A stretch of 64,000 nt of DNA, taken from assembly GCA_963844175.1 (NCBI GenBank), contig CAWJNE010000013.1, positions 259,851-323,850 on the forward strand. The letters run 5' to 3'. The DNA comes from JALZMG01 sp963844175. GTDB taxonomy: Bacteria > Actinomycetota > Acidimicrobiia > Acidimicrobiales > Ilumatobacteraceae. A program made the translations under genes and the position numbers. This document shows positions 9,173 to 16,903 of this stretch, piece after piece; within the stretch, counting starts at the first letter, position 1; each line of letters begins with the position of its first letter. The notes under the pieces are model-generated. The model did no database searches, was not told where the DNA came from, and saw nothing but the letters and a program-made list of their open reading frames with translations.

Positions 9173-10549
9173 ATGTCGGACCCAGCGAGCGGAGCGAGCC
9201 TCCCGGCAGCTCGGTCCCGCGCGGGCGCGGACTCAGCGAGCGGAGCGAGCCTCCCGGCAGCTCGGTCCCGTGCGGACGCGGGCGCGCCGCTGCGGATCGC
9301 CTACCTCACGTACCGGGGTCGCCCCCACGTCGGCGGTCAGGGCGTCTACACCCGGCACTTGACCAAGGCGCTGATCGACCTCGGGCACCACGTCGAGGTG
9401 TTCAGCGGGCAGCCGTACCCGGTCGTCGACGCTCGCGTCCCGCTCCACGAGCTCCCCAGCCTGGACACCTTCAACGACCACTACCCGGGACGCATGCCGG
9501 GGTTCTGGGAGATCAAGACCAAGGCCGACCTCCTGGAGCTGGCCCAGTACTGCACGGGCACCTTCCCCGAGCCGCTGGCGTTCAGCTATCGAGCCCTGCG
9601 CGAGCTGGCGCCGCGCGCCGGGGACTTCGACGTCGTGCACGACAACCAGTGCCTCGGCTACGGGATCCTCGCCCTCGAGAAGCGCATCCCGACCATCGTC
9701 ACGCTGCACCACCCGATCACCAAGGACCGCCGTCTGGAGATGGACCACGCCCCCAACTGGCGCAAGCGCTGGTCGGTCGGACGCTGGTACTCGTTCGTCA
9801 AGATGCAGGGACGGGTCGCCTCGCGGCTGCCGCGCATCGTGGTCGTCAGCGAGAACTCGATCCGCGACATCCACGAGGACATGGGCGTGCCCATGGACCG
9901 CATGCGGCTGGTGCCGGTGGGCGTCGACCCCGAGCTCTTCCGCCCCCGGCCGGACATCGAGCGGCAGCCGGGGCGGCTGATCACGACGGCGTCGGCCGAC
10001 GTCGCGCTGAAGGGGCTGTCGTACCTCCTCGACGCCGTGGCCAAGCTGCGCACCGAGCGGGACGTCACGCTCACCGTGATCGGCAAGCCGAAGGCCGGCA
10101 AGACGATGGAGCAGATCCGAGCCCTCGGGCTGGAGTCGGCGGTCACCTTCGTCTCGGGCGTGACGGATGAGCACATCGTCGAGCTCTACGCCGAGGCCGA
10201 GCTGGCCGTCGTGCCGAGCCTCTACGAGGGGTTCAGCCTTCCGGCGATCGAGGCGATGGCCACCGGCACGGCCCTCGTCGCCACGGACGGTGGCGCGCTG
10301 CCCGAGGTGACCGGCCGGGACGGCGACACCGTGCTGGCGTGCCGCGCCGGGGACGCCGGCGAGCTGGCCACGACGATCGCCCGGGGCCTGGACGATGCCG
10401 AGCTGCGGGCGAGGGTGGGGACGAACGGCCGGCGCCGCGTGCTCGATCGGTGGACGTGGCGGCGATGCGCCGAGCTCACCGTCGAGCAGTACCGCGAGGT
10501 GCTGGCGATGCCGGCCAACGCGGCCAAGTCGCGCCGGAACGGCCGCTGA
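9173..10549 (+). CDS. GT4-family glycosyltransferase
   Basis: Retaining glycosyltransferase with two Rossmann domains, using a nucleotide sugar; acceptor unknown. The N-terminal domain has RIAYLTYRGRPHVGGQGVYT, the nucleotide-sugar loop, and DVVHDNQCLGYG. The C-terminal domain has PVGVDPELFRP, SADVALKGLSYLLDAV and the GT4 signature PSLYEGFSLPAIEAMATG. The first 38 codons consist largely of a duplicated 51-bp repeat, so the true start may be downstream, near GAPLRIAYLTY at about 9285. The stop overlaps the next ATG (TGATG). It is the first gene of a three-gene coupled set with a methyltransferase and a six-hairpin protein. Confidence 0.85.
   Translation: MSDPASGASLPAARSRAGADSASGASLPAARSRADAGAPLRIAYLTYRGRPHVGGQGVYTRHLTKALIDLGHHVEVFSGQPYPVVDARVPLHELPSLDTFNDHYPGRMPGFWEIKTKADLLELAQYCTGTFPEPLAFSYRALRELAPRAGDFDVVHDNQCLGYGILALEKRIPTIVTLHHPITKDRRLEMDHAPNWRKRWSVGRWYSFVKMQGRVASRLPRIVVVSENSIRDIHEDMGVPMDRMRLVPVGVDPELFRPRPDIERQPGRLITTASADVALKGLSYLLDAVAKLRTERDVTLTVIGKPKAGKTMEQIRALGLESAVTFVSGVTDEHIVELYAEAELAVVPSLYEGFSLPAIEAMATGTALVATDGGALPEVTGRDGDTVLACRAGDAGELATTIARGLDDAELRARVGTNGRRRVLDRWTWRRCAELTVEQYREVLAMPANAAKSRRNGR
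9183..9284. repeat. Tandem 51-bp repeat at the 5' end of the glycosyltransferase gene
   Basis: Two 51-base units. A 37-base core is identical at 9183-9219 and 9234-9270 and contains GCGAGCGGAGCGAGC. In the reading frame it gives SGASLPAARSRA twice. The core resembles the GAGCGNAGCGAG repeats at other gene ends in this window, so it may be an inserted extragenic repeat rather than original coding sequence. Confidence 0.8.
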
Positions 10550-11283
10550 TGCTCACCGTACGCCCGGATCGCTTGGCCGCGCTCGGCCTGCGGCCCGGCG
10601 ACCTCGTGCTCGACGTCGGCACCGGCTTCGGCCGGCACACGTTCGAGCTGGCCCGCCGCGGCCACCACGTCGTCGCCGTCGACCTGGCGGCCGACGAGGT
10701 GCTCGGCACCAAGGCCACGCTGCACGCCATGGCGGAGGCCGGCGAGATCGCCGGCGGCACCGACGTCGGGGTGCTGCGCGCCGACGCCACCCGACTCCCG
10801 TTCGTCGACGGCGCCTTCGATGCCGTGCTGACGTCGGAGGTCCTGGAGCACGTCCCCGACGACGTCGGCGCGCTGGCCGAGATGTCCCGGGTCCTGCGCC
10901 CGGGCGGGGTGTTCGCCGCCACCGTGCCCAGCTGGCTGCCGGAGAAGATCAACTGGATGCTCTCCGACGACTACCACGCGCCCGCCGCCGAGGGTGGACA
11001 CGTGCGGATCTACTCGGCGACCGAGCTGAGGGCCAAGCTGCGCGCAGCCGGACTGGTCGTCTCGGGAAGCCACCACGCCCACGCCCTGCACTCGCCGTAC
11101 TGGTGGCTGAAGTGCGCCGTCGGCGTGCGCGACGAGCACCACCCGCTGGTCCGGCGCTACCGCCGGTTCCTGGAGTGGGACATCGTCAACCAGCCCCGCT
11201 CGACGGCCGTCGCCGAGCGCGTGCTCTCGCCAGTGCTGGGCAAGAGCCTGGTGCTCTACGCGACGGCAGGAGCAGACGCGTGA
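10549..11283 (+). CDS. Class I SAM-dependent methyltransferase
   Basis: Rossmann-fold methyltransferase of unknown substrate, 244 residues. The SAM motif is LVLDVGTGFGRHTFELA (about residues 19-35), followed by VVAVDLAADEV, LRADATRLPFVDGAFDAVL and EVLEHVPDDVGAL. The C-terminal part (SWLPEKINW, LHSPYWWLKC) is not one I can assign to a known pathway. ATG 10549 overlaps the glycosyltransferase stop, and its own stop overlaps the following GTG. The coupling suggests the three proteins modify the same molecule, perhaps a lipid-linked or surface glycan. Confidence 0.82.
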   Translation: MLTVRPDRLAALGLRPGDLVLDVGTGFGRHTFELARRGHHVVAVDLAADEVLGTKATLHAMAEAGEIAGGTDVGVLRADATRLPFVDGAFDAVLTSEVLEHVPDDVGALAEMSRVLRPGGVFAATVPSWLPEKINWMLSDDYHAPAAEGGHVRIYSATELRAKLRAAGLVVSGSHHAHALHSPYWWLKCAVGVRDEHHPLVRRYRRFLEWDIVNQPRSTAVAERVLSPVLGKSLVLYATAGADA

Positions 11284-12320
11284 CCCCTGACGTACCTGGC
11301 GTGCTGAGCGCCGATGAGGTCACCGCGACCGCCGACCACCTGGCATCGCTGCAGCTGCCGAGCGGGATGATCCCGTGGTTCGCCGGCGGGCACTGCGACC
11401 CGTGGAACCATGTCGAGTCGGCGATGGCCCTCGACGTCGCCGGGCTGCACGACGCCGCCGAGGACGCCTACGAATGGCTCGCCGCGACCCAGCGCCCGGA
11501 CGGCAGCTGGCACAACTACTACCGGTCCGACGGCGAGGTCGAGAAGTCCAAGGTCGACTCGAACGTGTGCGCCTACATCGCCACGGGCGTCTGGCACCAC
11601 TGGCGGTGCACGTGGGACCGCGGCTTCCTCGACCACCTGTGGCCGACGGTCGAGCGGGCGCTGGACTGGGTGCTCACGCTGCGCCGCAGCGACGGCGTCG
11701 CGCTGTGGGCGGTCGAGGCGGACGGGACCCGACCGTGGGGGTACGCCCTACTCACCGGCACCTCGAGCATCCACCACGCCCTGCGCTGCGGGGTGGCGCT
11801 GGCCGACGTGATCGGCGAGCCGCGACCCGAGTGGTCGGTCGCCGCCGACGTGATGGCCCACGTCGTCGCCACCGAGCCGACCGCCTTCGAACCGAAGCAC
11901 CGGTGGGCGATGGACTGGTACTACCCGGTGCTCGCCGGCGCACTGACCGGCGAGGCGGCGAAGGCGCGCCTCGCCGACGGGTGGTCGACCTTCGCCATGG
12001 AGGGCCGCGGCATCCGGTGCGTCAGCGACGAGCCGTGGGTCACGGCGTCGGAGACGGCCGAGTGTGCGCTTGCCTACGCGGCGATCGGCGACCGGGCGAC
12101 GGCCACCGACCTGCTGACGTGGACCCGAGCCCACCGGCGCGACGACGGCTCGTACTGGACCGGCCTCGTCTATCCGGACGACCGCGCCGGGCGGCCGACG
12201 CCGTTCCCGTTCGAGGAGCACACGTCGTACACCGCCGCCGCCGTGATCCTCGCCGCCGACGCCATCGCCGGCGCGTCCCCAGGTTCGGCGCTGTTCATCC
12301 CCCGGCCTTTGCTTGATTAG
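11280..12320 (+). CDS. Six-hairpin / terpene-cyclase-like (alpha/alpha toroid) protein
   Basis: About 346 residues. Repeats of the alpha/alpha-toroid type are visible: LASLQLPSGMIPW, WLAATQRPDGSWHNYY, TGVWHHWRCTWD, WVLTLRRSDGVALWAVE, WTRAHRRDDGSYWTG. Such repeats occur in squalene/hopene cyclases, prenyltransferases and glycoside hydrolases of the six-hairpin type. I see no clear DXDD cyclase motif, so a hydrolase or a non-catalytic fold is equally possible. GTG 11280 overlaps the methyltransferase stop by 4 bases. Its function is probably tied to the upstream glycosyltransferase and methyltransferase. Confidence 0.7.
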   Translation: MTPDVPGVLSADEVTATADHLASLQLPSGMIPWFAGGHCDPWNHVESAMALDVAGLHDAAEDAYEWLAATQRPDGSWHNYYRSDGEVEKSKVDSNVCAYIATGVWHHWRCTWDRGFLDHLWPTVERALDWVLTLRRSDGVALWAVEADGTRPWGYALLTGTSSIHHALRCGVALADVIGEPRPEWSVAADVMAHVVATEPTAFEPKHRWAMDWYYPVLAGALTGEAAKARLADGWSTFAMEGRGIRCVSDEPWVTASETAECALAYAAIGDRATATDLLTWTRAHRRDDGSYWTGLVYPDDRAGRPTPFPFEEHTSYTAAAVILAADAIAGASPGSALFIPRPLLD

Positions 12321-12903
12321 GCGACTCCGGCCACGCGCTGCGCACCGAACGCTCGGGAGCTGTTGACACCCACACCACCTCACCGTCGATCCGTTCCTCC
12401 GACGGTGCGAGGCCGATGCGGGTGGCGATCGCCGCCGACGCCGCGTGCTCGGGGTGGATGCACGCCCGCACGATCGACACCCCGGCGTGGAGCAGCCAGT
12501 CGACCATCGCCTGGGCGGCCTCGCCAGCGATGCCCTGACCCTGCCACGGCACGCCGACCTCCCAGGCCACGTCGGCCTGCGAGCGGTCGGCGGTGACGGT
12601 CGCCTGGACGACCCCGACCGGGTCGGCCGGCCAGCGCACGATCCAGTTGAACCACCACTCGTCGCCCGACGGTGACCGGCCGCGGGCCATCGCGCGATAC
12701 CGCTGACGCAGCCGATCGAGCGTCGGAGGATCGCCCCCCGTGAACTCGTACATCCGCTCGTCGGCCAACACCTCGACCATCGCCTCGGCGTCCTCGGCAG
12801 CCAGCGGCGTCAACACCAGACGGCGCGTGCGCAGGGTCGGAACGGGCCATGTCGCGATGGTGCGATGTTCGCAGGCCGTCGCAGCGTGGTGTGCTGGTCG
12901 CAT
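12295..12903 (-). CDS. GNAT family N-acetyltransferase
   Basis: RimJ/RimL-like protein: TLRTRRLVLTPLAAEDAEAM at the N-terminus, then WEVGVPWQGQGIAGEAAQAM with the acetyl-CoA loop (QGQGIAG) and CIHPEHAASAAIATRIGL. ATG 12903 is the first standard start; the conserved part begins about 15 codons later with no obvious start codon, so the true start may differ. It converges with the six-hairpin gene and overlaps it by 26 bases. It diverges from the next gene with overlapping 5' ends. Substrate unknown. Confidence 0.75.
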   Translation of the reverse strand: MRPAHHAATACEHRTIATWPVPTLRTRRLVLTPLAAEDAEAMVEVLADERMYEFTGGDPPTLDRLRQRYRAMARGRSPSGDEWWFNWIVRWPADPVGVVQATVTADRSQADVAWEVGVPWQGQGIAGEAAQAMVDWLLHAGVSIVRACIHPEHAASAAIATRIGLAPSEERIDGEVVWVSTAPERSVRSAWPESPNQAKAGG

Positions 12904-13291
12904 GGCCATCGACCTCGCCGCGCTCGGCGACGACGCCCGGACGTTCCTGGCCGAGCGCCACCTCGCCACGCTGACGACGCTGCGCGCCGACGGCTCGCCG
13001 CACGTCGTGGCGGTCGGTTTCAGCTATGACGAGGAGAGCCAGGTGGCGCGGATCATCACGTTCGCCCCCAGCCAGAAGGCGCGCAACGCCGCCCGCGGCG
13101 GCCGGGCCGCCGTCTGCCAGGTCGATGGTGGCCGCTGGCTGACCCTCGAGGGTGAGGTGCGGCTGGTCACCGACCCCGCCCGTATCGCCGCCGCCGTGGC
13201 CGGGTACGCCGCCCGCTACCGCCAGCCCGGCGAGCGCCCCGACCGGGTGGCGATCGAGATCGCCGTCGATCGCGTCCTCGGCCGCGCCTGA
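12902..13291 (+). CDS. PPOX-type F420/FMN-dependent oxidoreductase
   Basis: Split-barrel flavin/deazaflavin-binding protein of 129 residues. Features are FLAERHLATLTTLRADGSPHVVAVGFSY in two pieces around the conserved ATL..DGSPHV strand, ITFAPSQKARNAARGGRAAV with the Lys-Arg phosphate-contact region, and VEGEVRLV-like strand LEGEVRLVTDP. Many actinobacterial members use F420; cofactor choice cannot be read from the sequence here. The start codon ATG 12902 overlaps the divergent acetyltransferase start. Confidence 0.8.
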   Translation: MAIDLAALGDDARTFLAERHLATLTTLRADGSPHVVAVGFSYDEESQVARIITFAPSQKARNAARGGRAAVCQVDGGRWLTLEGEVRLVTDPARIAAAVAGYAARYRQPGERPDRVAIEIAVDRVLGRA

Positions 13292-13294
13292 CCG

Positions 13295-14071
13295 TCAGCG
13301 CCGCGACCAGGCGTCGGCGGCGGCCACGGCGACGGCGATCGCCCGGTCGACCGCCGCCTCGACCTCGTCGTGGCGCACTTCTTCGTCCTCGGTCCGCTGG
13401 GCGACGATGGCCAGCGCGGCTCCGGCGGAGAAGCCGTAGACCGCACCCATCTTGAGCAGCGTCCCGGCCTCCATCTCGAAGCTGAGGACGCCGAGGTCGT
13501 GGTACTCGTCGATCAGCCCGCGCAGCCGCCGCAGCAGGTGCGGGTTGGCCGACGAGTCGGATCGCTCCTGCCCCTCGTAGAACGTGTCGACGGAAGCGAC
13601 GACCCCGACGTGGCGGGTGACGCCGAGCCGGTCGGCCGCCGTGGCCAGCTCGACGGCGAGGAACGGGTCGGCAGCGGCTGGGAAGCGGGGCGGCGCGATG
13701 TCGTCGGCGGCGCCCTGGTTCGTCAGCGCGCCCGACGGGACGACCACCGAGCCGATGCGCACGTCGTCGCGGATGGAGCCCGACGTGCCGATGCGGATGA
13801 TCGTGCGGATCCCGGCCTGCACGAGCTCGTTCACGACGATGCTCGCCGACGGCGCGCCCATGCCGCTCGTCGCGCAGAGCACCGGCGCCCCGCCCGGCAG
13901 GCGAGCGACGAACGAGTCGAGACCCCGGTTGCGGGCCAGCGCGGTCCCGCCGTCCAGCCGGCCCGTCGCGATCAGCTCGGAGCGGGCCGGATCCCCGCTG
14001 AGCAGGGCGATCGTCGTGCCGGCGGGCAGATCGTCCGACCCGAACCCGACGTGGTACAGCCCGTGCGCCAT
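13295..14071 (-). CDS. Uridine phosphorylase-like nucleoside phosphorylase
   Basis: Phosphorolysis of uridine or a related nucleoside to base plus ribose-1-phosphate. The 258-residue protein has the PNP/UDP fold motifs: LLSGDPARSELIA (phosphate-binding GDP..R), ATSGMGAPSASIVVNEL, RIGTSGSIRDDVRIGSVVVPSGALTNQG and LSFEMEAGTLLKMG with the ribose-binding Met-Glu. The EGQERSDSSANP stretch sits where UDP family members bind base. It is convergent with the oxidoreductase gene, 3 bases apart. The udp assignment rather than purine phosphorylase rests on overall resemblance only. Confidence 0.85.
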   Translation of the reverse strand: MAHGLYHVGFGSDDLPAGTTIALLSGDPARSELIATGRLDGGTALARNRGLDSFVARLPGGAPVLCATSGMGAPSASIVVNELVQAGIRTIIRIGTSGSIRDDVRIGSVVVPSGALTNQGAADDIAPPRFPAAADPFLAVELATAADRLGVTRHVGVVASVDTFYEGQERSDSSANPHLLRRLRGLIDEYHDLGVLSFEMEAGTLLKMGAVYGFSAGAALAIVAQRTEDEEVRHDEVEAAVDRAIAVAVAAADAWSRR

Positions 14072-14137
14072 CGCCGGCGATGGTACGACGCCGCCGATGC
14101 CACACCACGACGACCGACTCCGTATCGTCGGTCGGAG

Positions 14138-14545
14138 ATGAGTGAGCGAAGCGCACAGGTCCCGTTGGTCGACTACCTCGTGTTGGACGACGAACATCCC
14201 CACCTCCAGGCCCACGAGTGCACCTCGTGCGGCGCCCGGTACTTCGACCGCCGCAACGCCTGCGCGGCGTGCTTCGGCACCGAGTTCCGCCAGGTCGACG
14301 TGGCCACCGAGGGGACGGTCAACACGTTCACGATCGTCGCCTTGGCGGCACCCGGAATCGAGGTGCCGTTCGTGTCGGCGGTCGTCGACTGCGACGGCAC
14401 GCCGGTGCGGGGCAACATCATCAACGTCACACCCGACCCCGAACACGTGTCGACCGGCATGAAGGTGCGGCTCACGACGTACTCGCTCGGGACCGACGAC
14501 AACGGCGTCGAAGCCGTCGGCTTCGGCTTCGAGCCCGCCGCGTGA
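14138..14545 (+). CDS. Zn-ribbon/OB-fold DUF35 protein, thiolase partner
   Basis: Small acyl-CoA-binding partner found next to SCP2-type thiolases. It has 135 residues: an N-terminal helix, then a rubredoxin-like zinc ribbon HECTSCGARYFDRRNACAAC (CxxC...CxxC) at about residues 28-46, then an OB-fold domain with TEGTVNTFTIV and GIEVPFVSAVVDCDG. The gene directly precedes the thiolase by 31 bases, the usual arrangement. The first codons (ATGAGTGAGCGAAGC) resemble the dispersed GAGCGNAGC repeat. Confidence 0.9.
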   Translation: MSERSAQVPLVDYLVLDDEHPHLQAHECTSCGARYFDRRNACAACFGTEFRQVDVATEGTVNTFTIVALAAPGIEVPFVSAVVDCDGTPVRGNIINVTPDPEHVSTGMKVRLTTYSLGTDDNGVEAVGFGFEPAA

Positions 14546-14576
14546 GACCCGGCCTGACCACCTGAGGAGAGAACGA

Positions 14577-15782
14577 ATGGCTGACGACGTCTGGATCCTC
14601 GGGATCCACATGACCAAGTTCGGCAAGCACCCCGACAAGGACACCGTGGACCTCGGTGCCGAGGCGGTGATGGCGGCGATCGCCGACGCCGGCGTGTCGA
14701 TGAAGGACATCGGTGTGATCGGGGCCGGCAACCTGCTCGGCGGGGCCGGCGGGTTCGGTCAGCAACTGCAGAAGCAGATCGGCCAGACCGGCGTGCCGGT
14801 CTACAACGTCGCCAACGCCTGCGCCACGGGAGCCACCGCGCTGCGCACGGCGATCATGGCGGTGAAGGCGGGCGAGGTCGACATGGGTCTCGCCGTCGGG
14901 GTGGAGAAGCTGGCCGGCGCCGGGCTGCTCGGTGGCGGCGGGCAGGCCAAGAAGGACGGCAAGGAGTGGGCGCCCAAGGGTCGCTTCGGTGCCGTGGCAC
15001 CGGTCGACGGCCGCATCGGCACCGACACCATGCCCGGCGTCTTCGCCCAGATCGGCCAGGAGTACGGCCACCGCTACGGCGGCACCAGCTTCGAGCTGTT
15101 CGCCAAGATCAGCGAGAAGAACCACGCCCACTCGACACTCAACCCGCTGGCCGCCTACCAGAAGCGGTTCACCCTCGAGGAGATCATGAACGACATCATG
15201 ATCGCCTACCCGAACACCCGCCCGATGTGCTCGGCCAACTGCGACGGCGCGGCGGCGGCGGTCGTCGTCAGCGGCGAGAAGCTGAAGACGCTGTCGGGCG
15301 AGCAGCAGCGGCGGGCCGTCAAGGTGTCGGCGTCCGTGCTCACGACGGACCCGTGGGAGGAGGCCTGCCAGATCCTCCCCAACGTCAACACGCTGACCCG
15401 CAACGCCGCGACCAAGGCCTACGAGCAGGCCGGCGTCGGGCCCGACGACCTCGACCTCGTCGAGCTGCACGACTGCTTCGCCACCGCCGAGCTGGTGCAC
15501 TACGACAACCTCCAGCTGTGCGAGGAGGGCGGCGCCGCCGACTACTTCATGAGCGGCGCCACGTGGCGTGACGGCAAGACCCCGGTCAACGTGTCGGGCG
15601 GGCTGCAGTCCAAGGGCCACCCGATCTCGGCCACGGGCATCGCCAACATCTGGGAGGTCTGCCACCACCTGCGCGGTGAGGCCGGCGATCGCCAGATCGA
15701 GGGCGCCAAGGTCGGCCTGGCCCACGTGATCGGCCTCGGCTCGGCGTGCGGCGTGCACATCCTGGAGAAGTCAGCCGCCTGA
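14577..15782 (+). CDS. SCP2/sterol-carrier-type thiolase (acetyl-CoA acetyltransferase-like)
   Basis: 401 residues. It has the N-terminal catalytic Cys in NACATGATALRTA (about residue 82) and later HDCFATAELVHYDN, GGLQSKGHPISATG with the catalytic His, and GLGSACGVHILE with the second Cys near the C-terminus. It would cleave or form a C-C bond on an acyl-CoA, probably with the DUF35 protein encoded just upstream, as in steroid side-chain or fatty-acid degradation. A good RBS (GAGGAGAG) sits 7 bases before ATG 14577. The substrate is not evident. Confidence 0.92.
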   Translation: MADDVWILGIHMTKFGKHPDKDTVDLGAEAVMAAIADAGVSMKDIGVIGAGNLLGGAGGFGQQLQKQIGQTGVPVYNVANACATGATALRTAIMAVKAGEVDMGLAVGVEKLAGAGLLGGGGQAKKDGKEWAPKGRFGAVAPVDGRIGTDTMPGVFAQIGQEYGHRYGGTSFELFAKISEKNHAHSTLNPLAAYQKRFTLEEIMNDIMIAYPNTRPMCSANCDGAAAAVVVSGEKLKTLSGEQQRRAVKVSASVLTTDPWEEACQILPNVNTLTRNAATKAYEQAGVGPDDLDLVELHDCFATAELVHYDNLQLCEEGGAADYFMSGATWRDGKTPVNVSGGLQSKGHPISATGIANIWEVCHHLRGEAGDRQIEGAKVGLAHVIGLGSACGVHILEKSAA

Positions 15783-16334
15783 CCCCACCCCGTTTACGTC
15801 CGGATTCTGGTCGCCGGTGCGACCACGATCCGGACGTAAACGCGTGAACGGGGCCGTTTGCACCGACGTCCAGCCGGTGTCGATGTCGAGCTCGATGACG
15901 TCGAGCGCGGCGAGCGTCACCGTCCGGTCGAAACGCCGGTCGCACAGCGCCGCCCAGGCCGGCTCGGCGAGGTCGGGGTCCACGGTGCGGCCGTGGACCA
16001 GCGTGACGTGGGGCTGGAACGGCACCCTGGCCCATCCCGGCGCCTCGAGGTCGGCCAGCGCGGCGTGCAGCTCGGCGATGCCGCCGGCCACGTCATCGAC
16101 GCCGAGGTAGACGCCGTAGCGGGCCGTGCCCGCCCAGCACGCCGTGCTGGTCAGCGTGATCTGGAAGGGGGCCGTGCGGCGCGCCAGCTCGGCGACCCGG
16201 CCGCTGGCGGCGTCGTGGTCGGCGACGTCGTGGACCAACGTGAGGTGCGGATCGATGCGCCCGGCCATCACCGGGTCCCACGCCCGGCGCGCCTCGTCGA
16301 TCTCGTCCGCCACCGTGCCGCGGAGGAACAGCAC
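15771..16334 (-). CDS. 2'-5' RNA ligase-like 2H phosphoesterase
   Basis: LigT/ThpR-type 2H phosphoesterase with two HxT motifs, HLTLVHDV near residue 28 and HVTLVHGRT near residue 109, in a 187-residue protein. Such proteins hydrolyse 2',3'-cyclic phosphates. GTG 16334 begins VLFLRGTVADEIDEARRAWD; a TTG a few codons earlier is possible. The last 25 or so codons pass through the palindrome at 15791-15842, giving RPDRGRTGDQNPDVNGVGSGG, which is unlikely to be ancestral protein. The stop overlaps the convergent thiolase by 12 bases. Confidence 0.78.
   Translation of the reverse strand: MLFLRGTVADEIDEARRAWDPVMAGRIDPHLTLVHDVADHDAASGRVAELARRTAPFQITLTSTACWAGTARYGVYLGVDDVAGGIAELHAALADLEAPGWARVPFQPHVTLVHGRTVDPDLAEPAWAALCDRRFDRTVTLAALDVIELDIDTGWTSVQTAPFTRLRPDRGRTGDQNPDVNGVGSGG
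15791..15842. repeat. Perfect 15-bp palindrome with inner stem between thiolase and 2H gene
   Basis: Outer arms CGTTTACGTCCGGAT (15791-15805) and ATCCGGACGTAAACG (15828-15842) are exact complements. An inner stem TGGTCG/CGACCA (15808-15813 and 15820-15825) extends the hairpin. It lies at a convergent gene junction where a bidirectional terminator is expected, but it is inside the open frame of the 2H gene and has no T-tract. Confidence 0.75.
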
Positions 16335-16357
16335 GACCGCCCTTCTGCGCAAGGAGG

Positions 16358-16903
16358 TCAGAACCCGGCGTGCTGGGCACCGACGATGAAGACGGCGAGT
16401 CGGGCGGTCGTCTCGCCGTGGTTGCGCCAGGCGTGACGGGTCCCGTTCTGCACGACGGTGTCGCCGGGCTTGAGGTGCACCTCGACGCCGTCGTCGAGCT
16501 CCAGCCAGACCTCGCCCTCGAGCACGACCTCGAAGTCGATGGTCGACGTCGTGTGCATGCCCGGGGCGTCGGGCTCCATGTGTCCGGCCAGGCCGGGCAT
16601 CGCCGACTCGAACTCGGCCAGCGCGGCGTCGAGATCGGCGGGCGGCGGCGGCCCACCGGGCTCCCGGTTGTGCGGGGGGATGGCGAAGAAGCCGAACCGG
16701 AACCCGCCGATCGGCGGGAAGTACTGGTCGTGCGCCGGTTGCGCGCCGTGGTCGGGGAACGACGGCGGCTCGTCGCCGCCCCACAGGCGGTGGAACTCCG
16801 AGCCGGGCGTCAGCGATGGACGGAAGCCGTCGACCTCGGTGTCGCTGGCGATGACGGCCTTGCCGTCGGCGTCATGGCCGGTGACGACCCGTCGTACGCG
16901 CAT
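16358..16903 (-). CDS. Cupin-domain protein
   Basis: 181 residues. The N-terminal half (MRVRRVVTGHDADGKAVIAS, EFHRLWGGDEPPSFPD) is a lead domain seen in gentisate-like or oxidoreductase-associated cupins. The C-terminal half is a single cupin barrel: PGMHTTSTIDFEVVLEGEVW, LDDGVEVHLKPGDTVVQNGT and RHAWRNHGETTARLAVFIVG. Metal ligands would be in GMHTTSTIDFE and the later RHAW; the first His cluster is incomplete. Substrate unknown. Start ATG 16903 overlaps the end of nagA by 32 bases, so the two are likely co-transcribed. Confidence 0.8.
   Translation of the reverse strand: MRVRRVVTGHDADGKAVIASDTEVDGFRPSLTPGSEFHRLWGGDEPPSFPDHGAQPAHDQYFPPIGGFRFGFFAIPPHNREPGGPPPPADLDAALAEFESAMPGLAGHMEPDAPGMHTTSTIDFEVVLEGEVWLELDDGVEVHLKPGDTVVQNGTRHAWRNHGETTARLAVFIVGAQHAGF

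Noticed and set aside
13500..14800. Long alternative frames around the uridine phosphorylase and DUF35 genes
   Set aside because: They extend the real genes only by reading unrelated upstream sequence; the conserved starts at 14071 and 14138 explain the proteins.
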